Shown here: positions 26,701 to 35,300 of the stretch, piece by piece
Numbering within the stretch: position 1 is the stretch's first letter
Layout of the letters: each line of letters begins with the position of its first letter
DNA from: Closterium sp. NIES-65
Lineage: Eukaryota; Streptophyta; Zygnematophyceae; Desmidiales; Closteriaceae
Assembly (NCBI GenBank): GCA_948144175.1
Contig: CANXME010002090.1
Coordinates: 77,501 to 141,500, forward strand
Direction: 5' to 3'
Length of the DNA stretch: 64,000 bases
Notes under the pieces: model-generated
Told to the model about the DNA's origin: nothing
Databases searched by the model: none
What the model saw: only the letters and a program-made list of their open reading frames with translations
Translations under genes and position numbers: made by a program

Positions 26701-29700
26701 CATGTCCAACAAATTCAAGTACTAGTAGCCTAAGTGCTCTCGCAAGGGCTGAAACGAGGAGAGAAAGGAAGGAGCAATGGGCTAAAATAGTGAGTGCTTC
26801 CATCAGCTCGTTGCCGCCTCCTTGCCTGCCCTCATCCCACAGCCTCGTCTCACCTGCCTGCCCTCATCCCACAGCCTCGTCTCTTGCACGATGTGCTGCG
26901 CCTTGCCGTCCCGGAGCAGCTGTGACTGCCGCGTGATCTCAAAGTCAATGGCGCGCTGCATCTCCTTGAAAGAGTTCATGTTCTTGATCTCCACCTGCCA
27001 TGCCACGCCACGCCATGCCGTGCCATGCCATGCCATGCCATGCCATGCCACCGGGGCGGAGCAGCACGCACACGGAATGAGTTTAGGCTACTCGTCTCCA
27101 ACTGGCATCGAGAAGAACGGGCAACGGGCTAATTAAGCTGAATGAACGCATGTGGTGAGCGAGCGAGGGAGTGAGCAAGCAAAGTATGCATGGGGAGCAA
27201 AGGAGCATTTGAAGTATTCATGGCTGGCTACAAACGAGTCCAACACGCACGCACTCGCCTTCACGGACCTGCCATGCCATATGCTCCCCAGCCCAGCCCA
27301 TCACCCTCTAGCCCATATTCTCACCTTGTTACCGAGCCTCTCTCCTTGAGGCCGAACCTCTCCCCCTTGTGCCGAACCTCTCTTCTTGGTGCGGAGGGAC
27401 CTTTCACTCACCTTGGTGCCAAGGGTGGTTTGACCACGGGGCCGCACGGAGACGTTGACATCGCAGCGCATGGAACCCTCTGCCATGTTGCCGTTGCCCA
27501 CTCCCACGTACCGCACCTGATGACGTGTCACCGCACCACACCGCACACACACCGGCAGGGAGCACGCACGGGTGTATGGAGCATGGGTGGTTGCATCATA
27601 ATACAGACTAAGAAATACAAACTGACCGGAAACAAGGGCACGTAGTATAAGTTTATCAATGGGCAATTGCTTGGGCACAGGGGACAGGGCACAAGGCAGA
27701 GCACACGCCACAGCACACAGCACACAGCACACAGCACACAGCACACAGCACACAGCACACAGCACACAGCACACAGCACACAGCACACAGCACACAGCAC
27801 ACAGCACACAGCACACAGCACACGCCACAGCACACAGCACACAGCACACAGCACACAGCACACAGCACACAGCACACAGCACACAGCACACAGCACACAG
27901 CACACAGCACACAGCACACAGCACACAGCACACAACACACGCCACAGCACACAGCACACAGCACACAGCACACAGCACACAGCACACAGCACACAGCACA
28001 CAGCACACAGCACACAGCACACAGCACACAGCACACAGCACACAGCACACGCCACAGCACACAGCACACAGCACACAGCACACAGCACACAGCACACAGC
28101 ACACAGCACACAGCACACAGCACACGCCACAGCACACAGCACACAGCACACAGCACACAGCACACAGCACACAGCACACAGCACACAGCACACAGCACAC
28201 AGCACACAGCACACAGCACACAGCACACAGCACACAGCACACAGCACACAGCACACAGCACACAGCACACGCCACAGCACACAGCACACAGCACACAGCA
28301 CACAGCACACAGCACACAGCACACAGCACACAGCACACAGCACACAGCACACAGCACACAGCACACAGCACACGCCACAGCACACAGCACACAGCACACA
28401 GCACACAGCACACGCCACAGCACACAGCACACAGCACACAGCACACAGCACACAGCACACAGCACACAGCACACAGCACACAGCACACAGCACACAGCAC
28501 ACAGCACACAGCACACAGCACACAGCACACAGCACACAGCACACAGCACACAGCACACGCCACAGCACACGCCACAGCACACAGCACACAGCACACAGCA
28601 CACAGCACACAGCACACAGCACACAGCACACAGCACACAGCACACGCCACAGCACACGCCACAGCACACAGCACACGCCACAGCACACAGCACACGCCAC
28701 AGCACACAGCACACGCCACAGCACACGCCACAGCACACAGCACACGCCACAGCACACGCCACAGCACACAGCACACGCCACAGCACACAGCACACGCCAC
28801 AGCACACAGCACACAGCACACGCCACAGCACACGCCACAGCACACAGCACACGCCACAGCACACAGCACACGCCACAGCACACAGCACACGCCACAGCAC
28901 ACAGCACACGCCACAGCACACAGCACACGCCACAGCACACAGCACACGCCACAGCACACAGCACACATCACACGCCACAGCACACAGCACACGCCACAGC
29001 ACACAGCACACGCCACAGCACACAGCACACGCCACAGCACACAGCACACACCACAGCACACAGCACACAGCACAACACAGCACAGCACACAGCACACAGC
29101 ACACGCCACAGTACCAGTCTCTGCAGCTCGGCGGCGTATTCAGCTGCCTCTGCCCCCGAGCGCATGTCGGGCTCAGATACCACCTCCACCAGTGCCACCC
29201 CTGCCCGGTTCAGATCCACCTGAGATGAAAGATGGCACGGGTAGAGATGGCACGGGCAGAGAGGGCACGGGTAGAGAGGGCACGGGCAGAGAGGGCACGG
29301 GCAGAGAGGGCACGGGTAGAGAGGGCACGGCACGGGCAGAGATGGCACGGGCGGCAGAGAGGGCACGGGCAGAGATGGTACGGGCAGAGATGGCACGGGC
29401 AGAGAGGGCACGGGCAGAGATGGCACGGGCAGAGATGGCACGGGCAGAGATGGCACGGGCAGAGATGGCACGGGCAGAGATGGCACGGGCAGAGATGGCA
29501 CGGGCAGAGAGGGCACGGGCAGAGATGGCATGGGCAGAGATGGCATGGGCAGAGATGGCACGGCCAGAGATGGCACGGGCAGAGATGGCACGGGCAGAGA
29601 TGGCACGGGCAGAGATGGCACGGGCAGAGAGGGCACGGGCAGAGATGGCATGGGCAGAGATGGCACGGGCAGAGATGGCACGGGCAGAGATGGCACGGGC

Positions 29701-31489
29701 AGAGATGGCATGGGCAGAGATGGCACGGGCAGAGATGGCACGGGCAGAGATGGCACGGGCAGAGAGGGCACGGGCAGAGATGGCATGGGCAGAGATGGCA
29801 CGGCCAGAGATGGCACGGGCAGAGATGGCACGTGCAGAGATGGCACGGGCAGAGATGGCACGGGCAGAGAGGGCACGGGCAGAGATGGCATGGGCAGAGA
29901 TACAGGTAAAAACGTGCAAGCCACACTGGCAGCGACAGCAAGCATGGGCTGTGCTGCCATGCCTGGTACACCTCACCTCACCTCACCTCACCTCACCTCA
30001 CCACCATCCCATCCCACGTGTCACCACCAGCAAGCAGCGCCTCACCTGGCTGCCATCCCCCCCAAGCAGCGCCTCACCTGGCTGCCATCCCCCCCAAGCA
30101 GCGCCTCACCTGGCTGCCATCCCCCCCAAGCAGCGCCTCACCTGGCTGCCATCCCCCCCATGCAGCGACTTCCCGGCATCTTCCTCCAGATGGGCGCGCG
30201 TGACTCCAAAGCGCCGCCGCCCGCCACCCGCCTCGAGGGGCATGTCCACGTCCACATGGCCATGCGCTGCCAGGGGCTCGTCAAACTGCGATATCTGCCG
30301 CAGCACGGGGGGAGAGGGTGGCAGGGGGAATGGTTTGAGGCATTGAGAATGGAGGGGGGAGGGGAGGATAACCGGCATGGCATGGGAATGGAGAGGGAAA
30401 TGTCTCGACATGCCCGCCCGCCTGCACTCTCAGCACTGTGCTCTCTGCTCAACCCTGCCCCACATTCTCCTGCACCTCTCCTGTGCCACTACATGCCACG
30501 TGCTAGCCCTACAACGCACCTAGCATGGGGCTCTTGGGGAGGCAGAGCGGCACCTGATAGCCCCTTCACCTGGTAGCCCTTCACCTGGTAGCCCTTGGGC
30601 AGGTCGGGGTAGAAGTACTGCTTGCGGTCGAACTTGCTCGTCAGCGCCACGCGGCACTGCAGCGTCAGCGCCAGCCGCACAGCCGCGTCCACCACGCGCG
30701 CGTTCAGCACGGGCAGCGCGCCAGGCTGCCCCATGCACGTGGGGCACACGTGCTCGTTGGGCGCCGCGCCGTACTGCGCCGCGCACCTGCAGAACGCCTG
30801 CCAGCGGGCGGCGGATCGAGGGGCGGGAGAGTGGGCGGGACTGAGTGGCGAGTGTTGCCTATGTGGGGGGGGAAGAGGCACATATGTGGTGCGCAAGGAG
30901 GCGTGGAGGGCGCGGAGTGAGATGGCGGCAAGCCGCGGTGGCAGTAGGCGCGGAGCTGCGCGGCTGCTGGCTTAAACAATCCCCGGAAGCGCGCCCCACT
31001 GATCCGCTGCGCCTTGCCCGACGCGCCACGCACCTTGGTCGCCGTGTTCAGCTGCACGTGCGTTTCGATGCCGATCACCGCCTCAAACTCCCCCTCACCG
31101 CGCGCCGAGCCTTCCGCCGTCTGCCCCTCTGCCACCGACACCGCGTGCGCGCGAGTTCTCCCCATATGGGGGCGCTGCGCCCTCGCCACGGCCCTCGACG
31201 AGCTGGACGGCGCGGCGGCCGTGCGCGCGTCGACGCGCGAAAGGTGGGCCGTGCGCGCCGACGACGGGCAGCATGGAGGGGCGACCGCGCCGCAACGGAC
31301 GGCTGGAGCGGCTGCTACGGACGCGGAATGCCGCGCAGATAGCGACAAGAGAGACATTGCCCCACCTGTTACACACGTGGCAGACGGCATTCGAATTGCG
31401 ACTTTCCGCGTGGATGATGAAAGCACGGCGCAGGCTTCCAGCGCGCGGAGAATAGCGAGTGAAGGACGCGGAAAACAACGGGCGAGCAT
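2629..31489 (-). CDS. GATB: GatB: organellar glutamyl-tRNA(Gln) amidotransferase subunit B (11 exons)
   Basis: Joined exons (complement): 31489-31034, 30797-30585, 30294-30142, 29219-29115, 27516-27412, 26994-26854, 25786-25583, 24839-24636, 4468-4400, 3272-3156, 2709-2629. All junctions are GT-AG and in phase, giving 615 codons. GatB is the tRNA-binding and kinase-like subunit of the GatCAB complex that converts Glu-tRNA(Gln) to Gln-tRNA(Gln) in plastids and mitochondria. Landmarks in order: a leader of about 130 residues rich in Ala, Ser and Arg (transit-like), [112 protein letters not shown], then the YqeY-like tail ([28 protein letters not shown]). Family length is about 480 residues plus leader. 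It is divergent from SRA1. Intron 8 (24635-4469) is about 20 kb and mostly satellite. Splice sites are inferred from sequence only. Confidence 0.92.
3037..3180 (-). repeat. 21-bp minisatellite containing the exon 10 end and donor
   Basis: Six to seven units of 21 bp; each encodes GFFTGQV or GFFSGQV in frame and each contains CAG/GTGGGC. Use of an inner donor would lengthen the protein by multiples of seven residues. To the left, 2875-3035 carries short repeats (TCACACCTCAATTCCC; CTGCTCTCTCACTCAACCCA). Confidence 0.85.
3156..3272 (-). CDS. GATB: GATB exon 10
   Basis: 39 codons, [20 protein letters not shown] to QGFFTGQ, including the GatB hallmark AGKTKLxGFFxGQ. The acceptor is GCATCAG and the donor CAG/GTGGGC. 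Confidence 0.92.
3322..3420 (-). pseudogene. Palindrome and broken copy of GATB exon 10
   Basis: At 3345-3420 the minus strand repeats the first two thirds of exon 10 ([20 protein letters not shown]) with its ATCAG acceptor. It ends abruptly at the palindrome 3322-3341 (TTTTTGAG, ACGT, CTCAAAAA). It lacks the exon end and a donor. Confidence 0.8.
3425..3597. repeat. (ATGCC/ACGCC)n pentanucleotide array
   Basis: About 34 pentamers alternating CATGC and CACGC. A shorter tract lies at 3275-3308. Long open frames over it are repeat translations. Confidence 0.95.
3596..4261. other. GATB intron 9, distal part
   Basis: No gene is seen. An inverted repeat of 13-bp arms (GTGATGTTTTGAG at 3748-3760 and its complement at 3776-3788) is flanked on both sides by a copy of the same 50-bp sequence (CACACACACAGGTGTCG core). 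A T15-T17 run lies near 4060. Confidence 0.6.
4262..4330 (-). pseudogene. Second copy of GATB exon 9
   Basis: 69 bp, nearly identical to exon 9, same phase, with a good donor (CAG/GTGAGT). Its acceptor AAAAG comes from the neighbouring palindrome-like sequence and lacks a pyrimidine tract. If used in addition it would add 23 residues in frame; if used instead, one conservative change (Phe to Val) would follow. It is more likely silent. Confidence 0.65.
4366..4391. repeat. 26-bp perfect palindrome between the two exon 9 copies
   Basis: Arms CGACTTTTGAG and CTCAAAAGTCG around GCGC. A decayed relative (CTTTTGAGGTGCCTTAAATG) lies at 4331-4350. Confidence 0.9.
4400..4468 (-). CDS. GATB: GATB exon 9 (preferred copy)
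   Basis: 23 codons, [20 protein letters not shown] to LLQ. The acceptor is CTAGCAG behind a pyrimidine-rich stretch and the donor CAG/GTGAGA. It is in phase with exons 8 and 10 and matches the GatB tail between GKIGKE and ISDE. Confidence 0.85.
4761..5560. repeat. 25-bp minisatellite
   Basis: About 32 units of 25 bp with core GGAGCCATGGAAGAAGGCTC (C/G variant in GCCATGG/GGCATGG). It directly abuts the 102-bp satellite in GATB intron 8. Confidence 0.95.
5571..23816. repeat. 18-kb tandem satellite, 102-bp unit with palindromic core
   Basis: About 178 units of 102 bp. Each contains GTGACTTTTGAG, a central TCGA or TTGA, and CTCAAAAGTCAC (a 28-bp palindrome, perfect with TCGA and mismatched by one with TTGA). 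The rest is a spacer with AACGAAGCTTAACCTGAAAC and GAAGAGCAGGTTGGGGTG. Units differ by a few substitutions, and larger blocks are themselves duplicated. A few units have small deletions (near 19233 and 23310). It lies wholly in GATB intron 8. There are no open frames of note. Confidence 0.97.
24041..24635 (-). repeat. Minisatellites built on the exon 8 donor
   Basis: At 24544-24635 there are three units of 29 bp, and at 24041-24360 about ten units of 33 bp. On the minus strand each 33-bp unit reads GGCAAGGAG/GTGCGTGGC, that is, the last codons of exon 8 and its donor. Between the two arrays lies another partial exon 8 copy ([14 protein letters not shown], 24440-24485) and a short palindrome TTGAGAATTCTCAA (24371-24384). 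Confidence 0.85.
24636..24839 (-). CDS. GATB: GATB exon 8
   Basis: 68 codons, [20 protein letters not shown] to TISGKIGKE, the start of the GatB C-terminal tRNA-binding domain. The acceptor is AATGCAG and the donor GAG/GTGCGT. The donor region is multiplied in the intron. Confidence 0.92.
24840..25582. other. GATB intron 7
   Basis: It holds the CTG run, broken copies of the exon 7 end and a stretch of C-rich imperfect repeats (25140-25300). A truncated palindrome (TGAGTCGACTCA, 24871-24882) is followed by a short repeat of exon 8 sequence (TTGAGCAGCGCCGTCACG). No separate gene is visible. Confidence 0.6.
25583..25786 (-). CDS. GATB: GATB exon 7
   Basis: 68 codons, [20 protein letters not shown] to VLVLVDDRE. 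The acceptor is TGGCAG and the donor GAG/GTGCGT. Downstream intron 7 carries further partial copies of the exon end ([11 protein letters not shown] near 25490-25530) and a CTG triplet run near 25436-25462. Confidence 0.92.
25829..25854. repeat. 26-bp perfect palindrome between exon 7 and its partial copy
   Basis: Arms TGACTTTTGAG and CTCAAAAGTCA around TCGA. It is the same palindrome that forms the core of the 102-bp satellite. Confidence 0.9.
25855..25950 (-). pseudogene. Partial copy of GATB exon 7
   Basis: This repeats the start of exon 7 ([22 protein letters not shown]) with its CAGG acceptor. It is separated from the real exon by the palindrome at 25829-25854. The copy is truncated and probably not spliced in. 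Confidence 0.75.
26129..26576. repeat. Two minisatellites in GATB intron 6
   Basis: At 26129-26205 there are four to five units of 18 bp (GCCGAGCAATGGTGACAG). They are followed to 26576 by about 13 units of 29 bp (core TCGTGTCAAGCCTTGTGAGG). No coding signal is seen here or in the remaining 26577-26853. Confidence 0.9.
26854..26994 (-). CDS. GATB: GATB exon 6
   Basis: 47 codons, [20 protein letters not shown] to [10 protein letters not shown]. The acceptor is TGGCAG and the donor CAG/GTGAGA. The last 32 bp are repeated once in the intron, but that copy lacks a GT donor. A (CATGC)n tract lies just upstream at 26998-27050. Confidence 0.92.
27412..27516 (-). CDS. GATB: GATB exon 5
   Basis: 35 codons, [20 protein letters not shown] to TTLGTK. 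The acceptor is CATCAG and the donor AAG/GTGAGT. Confidence 0.92.
27700..29110. repeat. 1.4-kb heptanucleotide (ACACAGC)n array in GATB intron 4
   Basis: An array of the 7-mer ACACAGC, interspersed with CACGCCACAG variants that become denser toward 29.0 kb. Because 7 is not a multiple of 3 and no stop occurs, several reading frames stay open for hundreds of codons; none is a gene. The array abuts the donor side of exon 4. Confidence 0.95.
29115..29219 (-). CDS. GATB: GATB exon 4
   Basis: 35 codons, [20 protein letters not shown] to AAELQRL. The acceptor is TCTCAG and the donor CTG/GTACTG. The junction to exon 5 restores the LQRLVRYVGV family motif. Confidence 0.9.
29229..29905. repeat. 15-bp minisatellite in GATB intron 3
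   Basis: About 44 units of GAGATGGCACGGGCA with G/T and C/T variants. All long open frames over this stretch are translations of the repeat. Confidence 0.9.
30035..30160 (-). repeat. 30-bp minisatellite containing the exon 3 splice donor
   Basis: About four units of 30 bp; each holds GGCAGCCAG followed by GTGAGGCGC on the minus strand, that is, the end of GATB exon 3 with its donor. The unit length is a multiple of three. Confidence 0.75.
30142..30294 (-). CDS. GATB: GATB exon 3
   Basis: 51 codons, ISQFDEPL to HGGDGSQ, with the family motif HLEEDAGKS. The acceptor is GCGGCAG and the donor CAG/GTGAGG. The exon's last bases plus donor are repeated as a 30-bp unit in the intron. Confidence 0.9.
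30585..30797 (-). CDS. GATB: GATB exon 2
   Basis: 71 codons from [10 protein letters not shown] to DLPKGYQ, covering the [15 protein letters not shown] catalytic-site region of GatB. The acceptor is GGCAG and the donor CAG/GTGAAG. The last 15 bp with the donor are repeated once more just inside the intron, so a second in-frame donor exists. Confidence 0.92.
31034..31489 (-). CDS. GATB: GATB exon 1 (start, transit-like leader)
   Basis: ATG is the complement of 31487-31489. The first 125 or so codons are rich in Ala, Ser, Arg and Pro with few acidic residues, as in plastid or mitochondrial targeting peptides. The mature domain starts near [13 protein letters not shown]. The exon ends AAG before a GTGCGT donor. 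It has 152 codons, phase 0. Later in-frame Met codons could serve as alternative starts. Confidence 0.88.
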
Positions 31490-32270
31490 GGAGGGCGGAG
31501 GGGATTAGGGGCGAGACTGGGAATGGCGATGAAGGGGGAGATCGAGTGGGCGGAGATGCTGTCCCCGTTATAGGGACCCCAGGATTTTTTACTGCTTAAA
31601 AGAGGCACACCTAACAAAATTCCCCTTTCGTGGAAGTAGTTATGAGTTCATATTTTAGAGCAAGAGGTTAATGATAGTGTTCTTGGTTTCTAGCGAAGTC
31701 GTACTGATGAGCCGCACACATCCGCACCTCAGATCACGGCAGGTAAGTACGGTCCAAACCTGAATAACCTGATTCTGATTGGTCAAGGCGGGAACAATGT
31801 CTGCGCGCGAAAACTCTGTCACGCGAAGTACGCCAAATTGTTTTGGCTTGGGATGAAGCAGCCTGACAGCACCTCCTCTACGAGACTCACGAAGCGCGAA
31901 ACCTAGCGCCTAGCAGTGCAATCATCGAAAGCCAGTTTCTGAGCAGCCCGACGAAGCAATTTTGGCAGTGCGAACCTAGAAGCAAATTTGATTTTTTTCT
32001 ACGGCGCTTTCCGCCACTCCTAGTAGCGCATTTGGAAACCGTAGATTTTACCACTTCATCAGCTACTTGACACGTTTCTCAGAACGACTTGGTGAAGCGA
32101 TGGATGGACTTGATCGTGAATGACGCTATTTTGTTATGAGGAGCCTCCTAGCGACTCGGTAGTGTTATCGAATTCGGGGTTGCGTAATGATCTCGAAACC
32201 AGAGTAAAGTAGTGCTGACAATTCGAGATACGAGTTGCTTTTGAGTTCGAAATTAGTGATTCGAGCGTCA
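31490..32270. promoter_or_regulatory. Divergent intergenic region between GATB and SRA1
   Basis: 780 bp separate the two start codons, so both promoters and 5' UTRs should lie here. No clear TATA box is seen. An E2F-like element (TTTTCGCGCGC on the minus strand) is at 31804-31814. The stretch is less GC-rich than the flanking exons and free of tandem repeats, unlike the introns. Confidence 0.4.
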
Positions 32271-32397
32271 ATGGCGCTGACGGTGGATGACGCGATCGCG
32301 ACGCTGTTCACGCTGACTCAGCATGACGAGCAGCCGGGCGTGCAGGGTCTCACATCCACCATGGTGTACGACGCATCGTACAGGACGTCGTACACAG
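32271..32397 (+). CDS. SRA1: SRA1 exon 1
   Basis: ATG at 32271, chosen because the sequence from MALTVDDAIATL on matches the plant PIR N-terminus. 42 codons plus one base, donor CAG/GTAGCC. The upstream in-frame extension lacks an ATG. Confidence 0.88.
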
Positions 32398-35300
32398 GTA
32401 GCCACAGCAGGCCGTATCATGTCATGCAGCAAGTCGTACGCAGGTAGCCATGTCGCCACTCCTTTTAACCCATTTATTCATCCCGCGTCCGTTAGCCTCC
32501 TTCTACCCCCTGTCGTCACACCCCCGCCTCACGCCACCCGCTCCTACCTTCCGCCGTCATACCCCCGCCGCACGCCACTCGCTCGTACCTCCCGTCGCCA
32601 TACCCCCGCCGCACGCCACTCGCTCGTACCTCCCGTCGCCATACCCCCGCCGCACGCCACTCGCTCGTACCTCCCGCCGCCATACCCCCGCCGCACGCCA
32701 CTCGCTCGTACCTCCCGTCGCCATACCCCCGGCTTCGCGCCACCCGCTCCTTCTGTCCGCCCTGGCTGTCCAGAGCACTCCCAGTGGCGGCGTGCTAGCT
32801 GTCCCTTCCAGCTGTCCCTTCCAGCTGTCCCTTCCAGCTGTCCCTTCCAGCTGTCCCTTCCAGCTGTCCCTTCCAGCAGTCCTTCTCCCCTGCTTTTCAC
32901 CCCAACCCTCCCTCCCTCCAGACTACGCCGAGGTGGCGGCCGCCCTGCTTGCCGTCCCTTGCAGCTGTCCCTCATATTCACCCCCTTCTCCCCTCTTTTC
33001 CACCCCCTTCTCCCCTCTTTTCACCCCCTTCTCCCCTCTTTTTCACCCCCCCGTCTTCATGCCATGGTCACCCAAACCCCCCCTCCCCCTCCCCCCTTCC
33101 TCCAGAGTACGCGGAAGTGGCGGCCTTCCAGCTGTCCCTGGAGGACGACACAGCCGCCATCAACCAGCTGGTGAGGGGGATAGATGAGAAGGGAAGCGAG
33201 GGAGAGCAGGGAGGGGATGGAGGGGAGGGTGAGGGGGTTGGCGGCCTTCCAGCTGTCCCTGGAGGACGACACTGCCGCCATCAACCAGCTGGTGAGGGGG
33301 ATAGATGAGAAGGGAAGCGAGGGAGAGCAGGGAGGGGATGGAGGGGAGGGTTAGGGGGTTGGCGGCCTTCCAGCTGTCCCTGGAGGACGACACTGCCGCC
33401 ATCAACCAGCTGGTGAGGGCAGGGGAGGGAGGGGGGAGGGGAGGGACCCACCGAGTGTGGGAGTGAGGGAGAGGAGGGGAGGAGAGAGAGCAGGGAGGGG
33501 AGGTGGCGGCCTTCCAGCTGTCTCTGAAGGACGACACTGCCGCCATCAACTGGCTGGTGAAGGGTATGGGCGAGAAGGGGAGTGAGCGAGCGGAAGGAGG
33601 GGACCCACCGAGTGTGGGAGTGAGGAAGAGAGGGGGAGGAGAGGAGAGAGAGCAGGAAGGGGAGGTGACGACCTTCTGTCTGTCTCTGGAGGATGACACT
33701 GCCGCCATGAACCATCTGGAGAGGGGCGGAGAGCGAGGGAGTGAGGGGGGGAAGGGGAGGGAGGGCAGGGAGGGGAGAGAGGGGAGAGACGAGGGATGGG
33801 GGGGAGGTGAGGGGGGGGAACGAGGTGAAGTAGGGGGGGGAGGGGAGGGATGGGGGGGAGGGGTGGGAGGGGACGGAGGGGACGGAGGGAAGAGATTGGG
33901 GGGAAGGGAGGGAGGCAAGAGAGGGAAGGGAGGGGAGAGAGGGAAGAAAGGGGAGGGAGGAAAGGGATGGAGGGGAGGGAGGGGAAGGAGGGGTGAATGG
34001 AAAGGGAGAATTACACATCCTGATTGGTGGAGGGCTGTAGCCATCAGTGGGACGGGTGAGTGGGGAATGCGCGGCAGAATCGCAAGGAGAGGGATGAGCG
34101 AATTAGGTAGACTAAAACCGGCATAGCCATGTGGGAGGTGGAGTAACCGCTGCCGCAGCCACCAAATCACTGCGATTTTGAAATGCACTAGTCTGGAGTG
34201 AGTGCATGCCAACAAGCAGGGAACGATGAATCTTTGTAAGATTTTACTTTTTTGGTGGTCCTCTGTCTACATGCACCCTCTCTTTTATCCCTCTGTCTGC
34301 ATGCACCCTCTCTTTTATCCCTCTGTCTGCATGCACCCTCTCTTTTATCCCTCTGTCTGCATGCACCCTCTCTTTTATCCCTCTGTCTGCATGCACCCTC
34401 TCTTTTATCCCTCTGTCTACATGCACCCTCTCTTTTATCCCTCTGTCTGCATGCACCCTCTCTTTTATCCCTCTGTCTGCATGCACCCTCTCTTTTATCC
34501 CTCTGTCTGCATGCACCCTCTCTTTTATCCCTCTGTCTGCATGCACCCTCTCTTTTATCCCTCTGTCTGCATGCACCCTCTCTTTTATCCCTCTGTCTGC
34601 ATGCACCCTCTCTTTTATCCCTCTGTCTACATGCACCCTCTCTTTTATCCCTCTGTCTGCATGCACCCTCTCTTTTATCCCTCTGTCTGCATGCACCCTC
34701 TCTTTTATCCCTCTGTCTGCATGCACCCTCTCTTTTATCCCTCTGTCTGCATGCACCCTCTCTTTTATCCCTCTGTCTGCATGCACCCTCTCTTTTATCC
34801 CTCTGTCTGCATGCACCCTCTCTTTTATCCCTCTGTCTGCATGCACCCTCTCTTTTATCCCTCTGTCTGCATGCACCCTCTCTTTTATCCCTCTGTCTGC
34901 ATGCACCCTCTCTTTTATCCCTCTGTCTGCATGCACCCTCTCTTTTATCCCTCTGTCTGCATGCACCCTCTCTTTTATCCCTCTGTCTGCATGCACCCTC
35001 TCTTTTATCCCTCTGTCTGCATGCACCCTCTCTTTTATCCCTCTGTCTGCATGCACCCTCTCTTTTATCCCTCTGTCTACATGCACCCTCTCTTTTATCC
35101 CTCTGTCTGCATGCACCCTCTCTTTTATCCCTCTGCCTGCATGCACCCTCTCTTTTATCCCTCTGCCTGCATGCACCCTCTCTTTTATCCCTCTGTCTGC
35201 ATGCACCCTCTCTTTTATCCCTCTGTCTGCATGCACCCTCTCTTTTATCCCTCTGTCTGCATGCACCCTCTCTTTTATCCCTCTGTCCCGTCCCACTCTC

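Noticed and set aside
27301..30346. Open frames of 480-895 codons on both strands.
   Set aside because: They are translations of the (ACACAGC)n and 15-bp arrays, whose units contain no stops; periodic Cys/Val/Leu or His/Ser/Thr content shows this. Only GATB exons 3-5 in this stretch are real.
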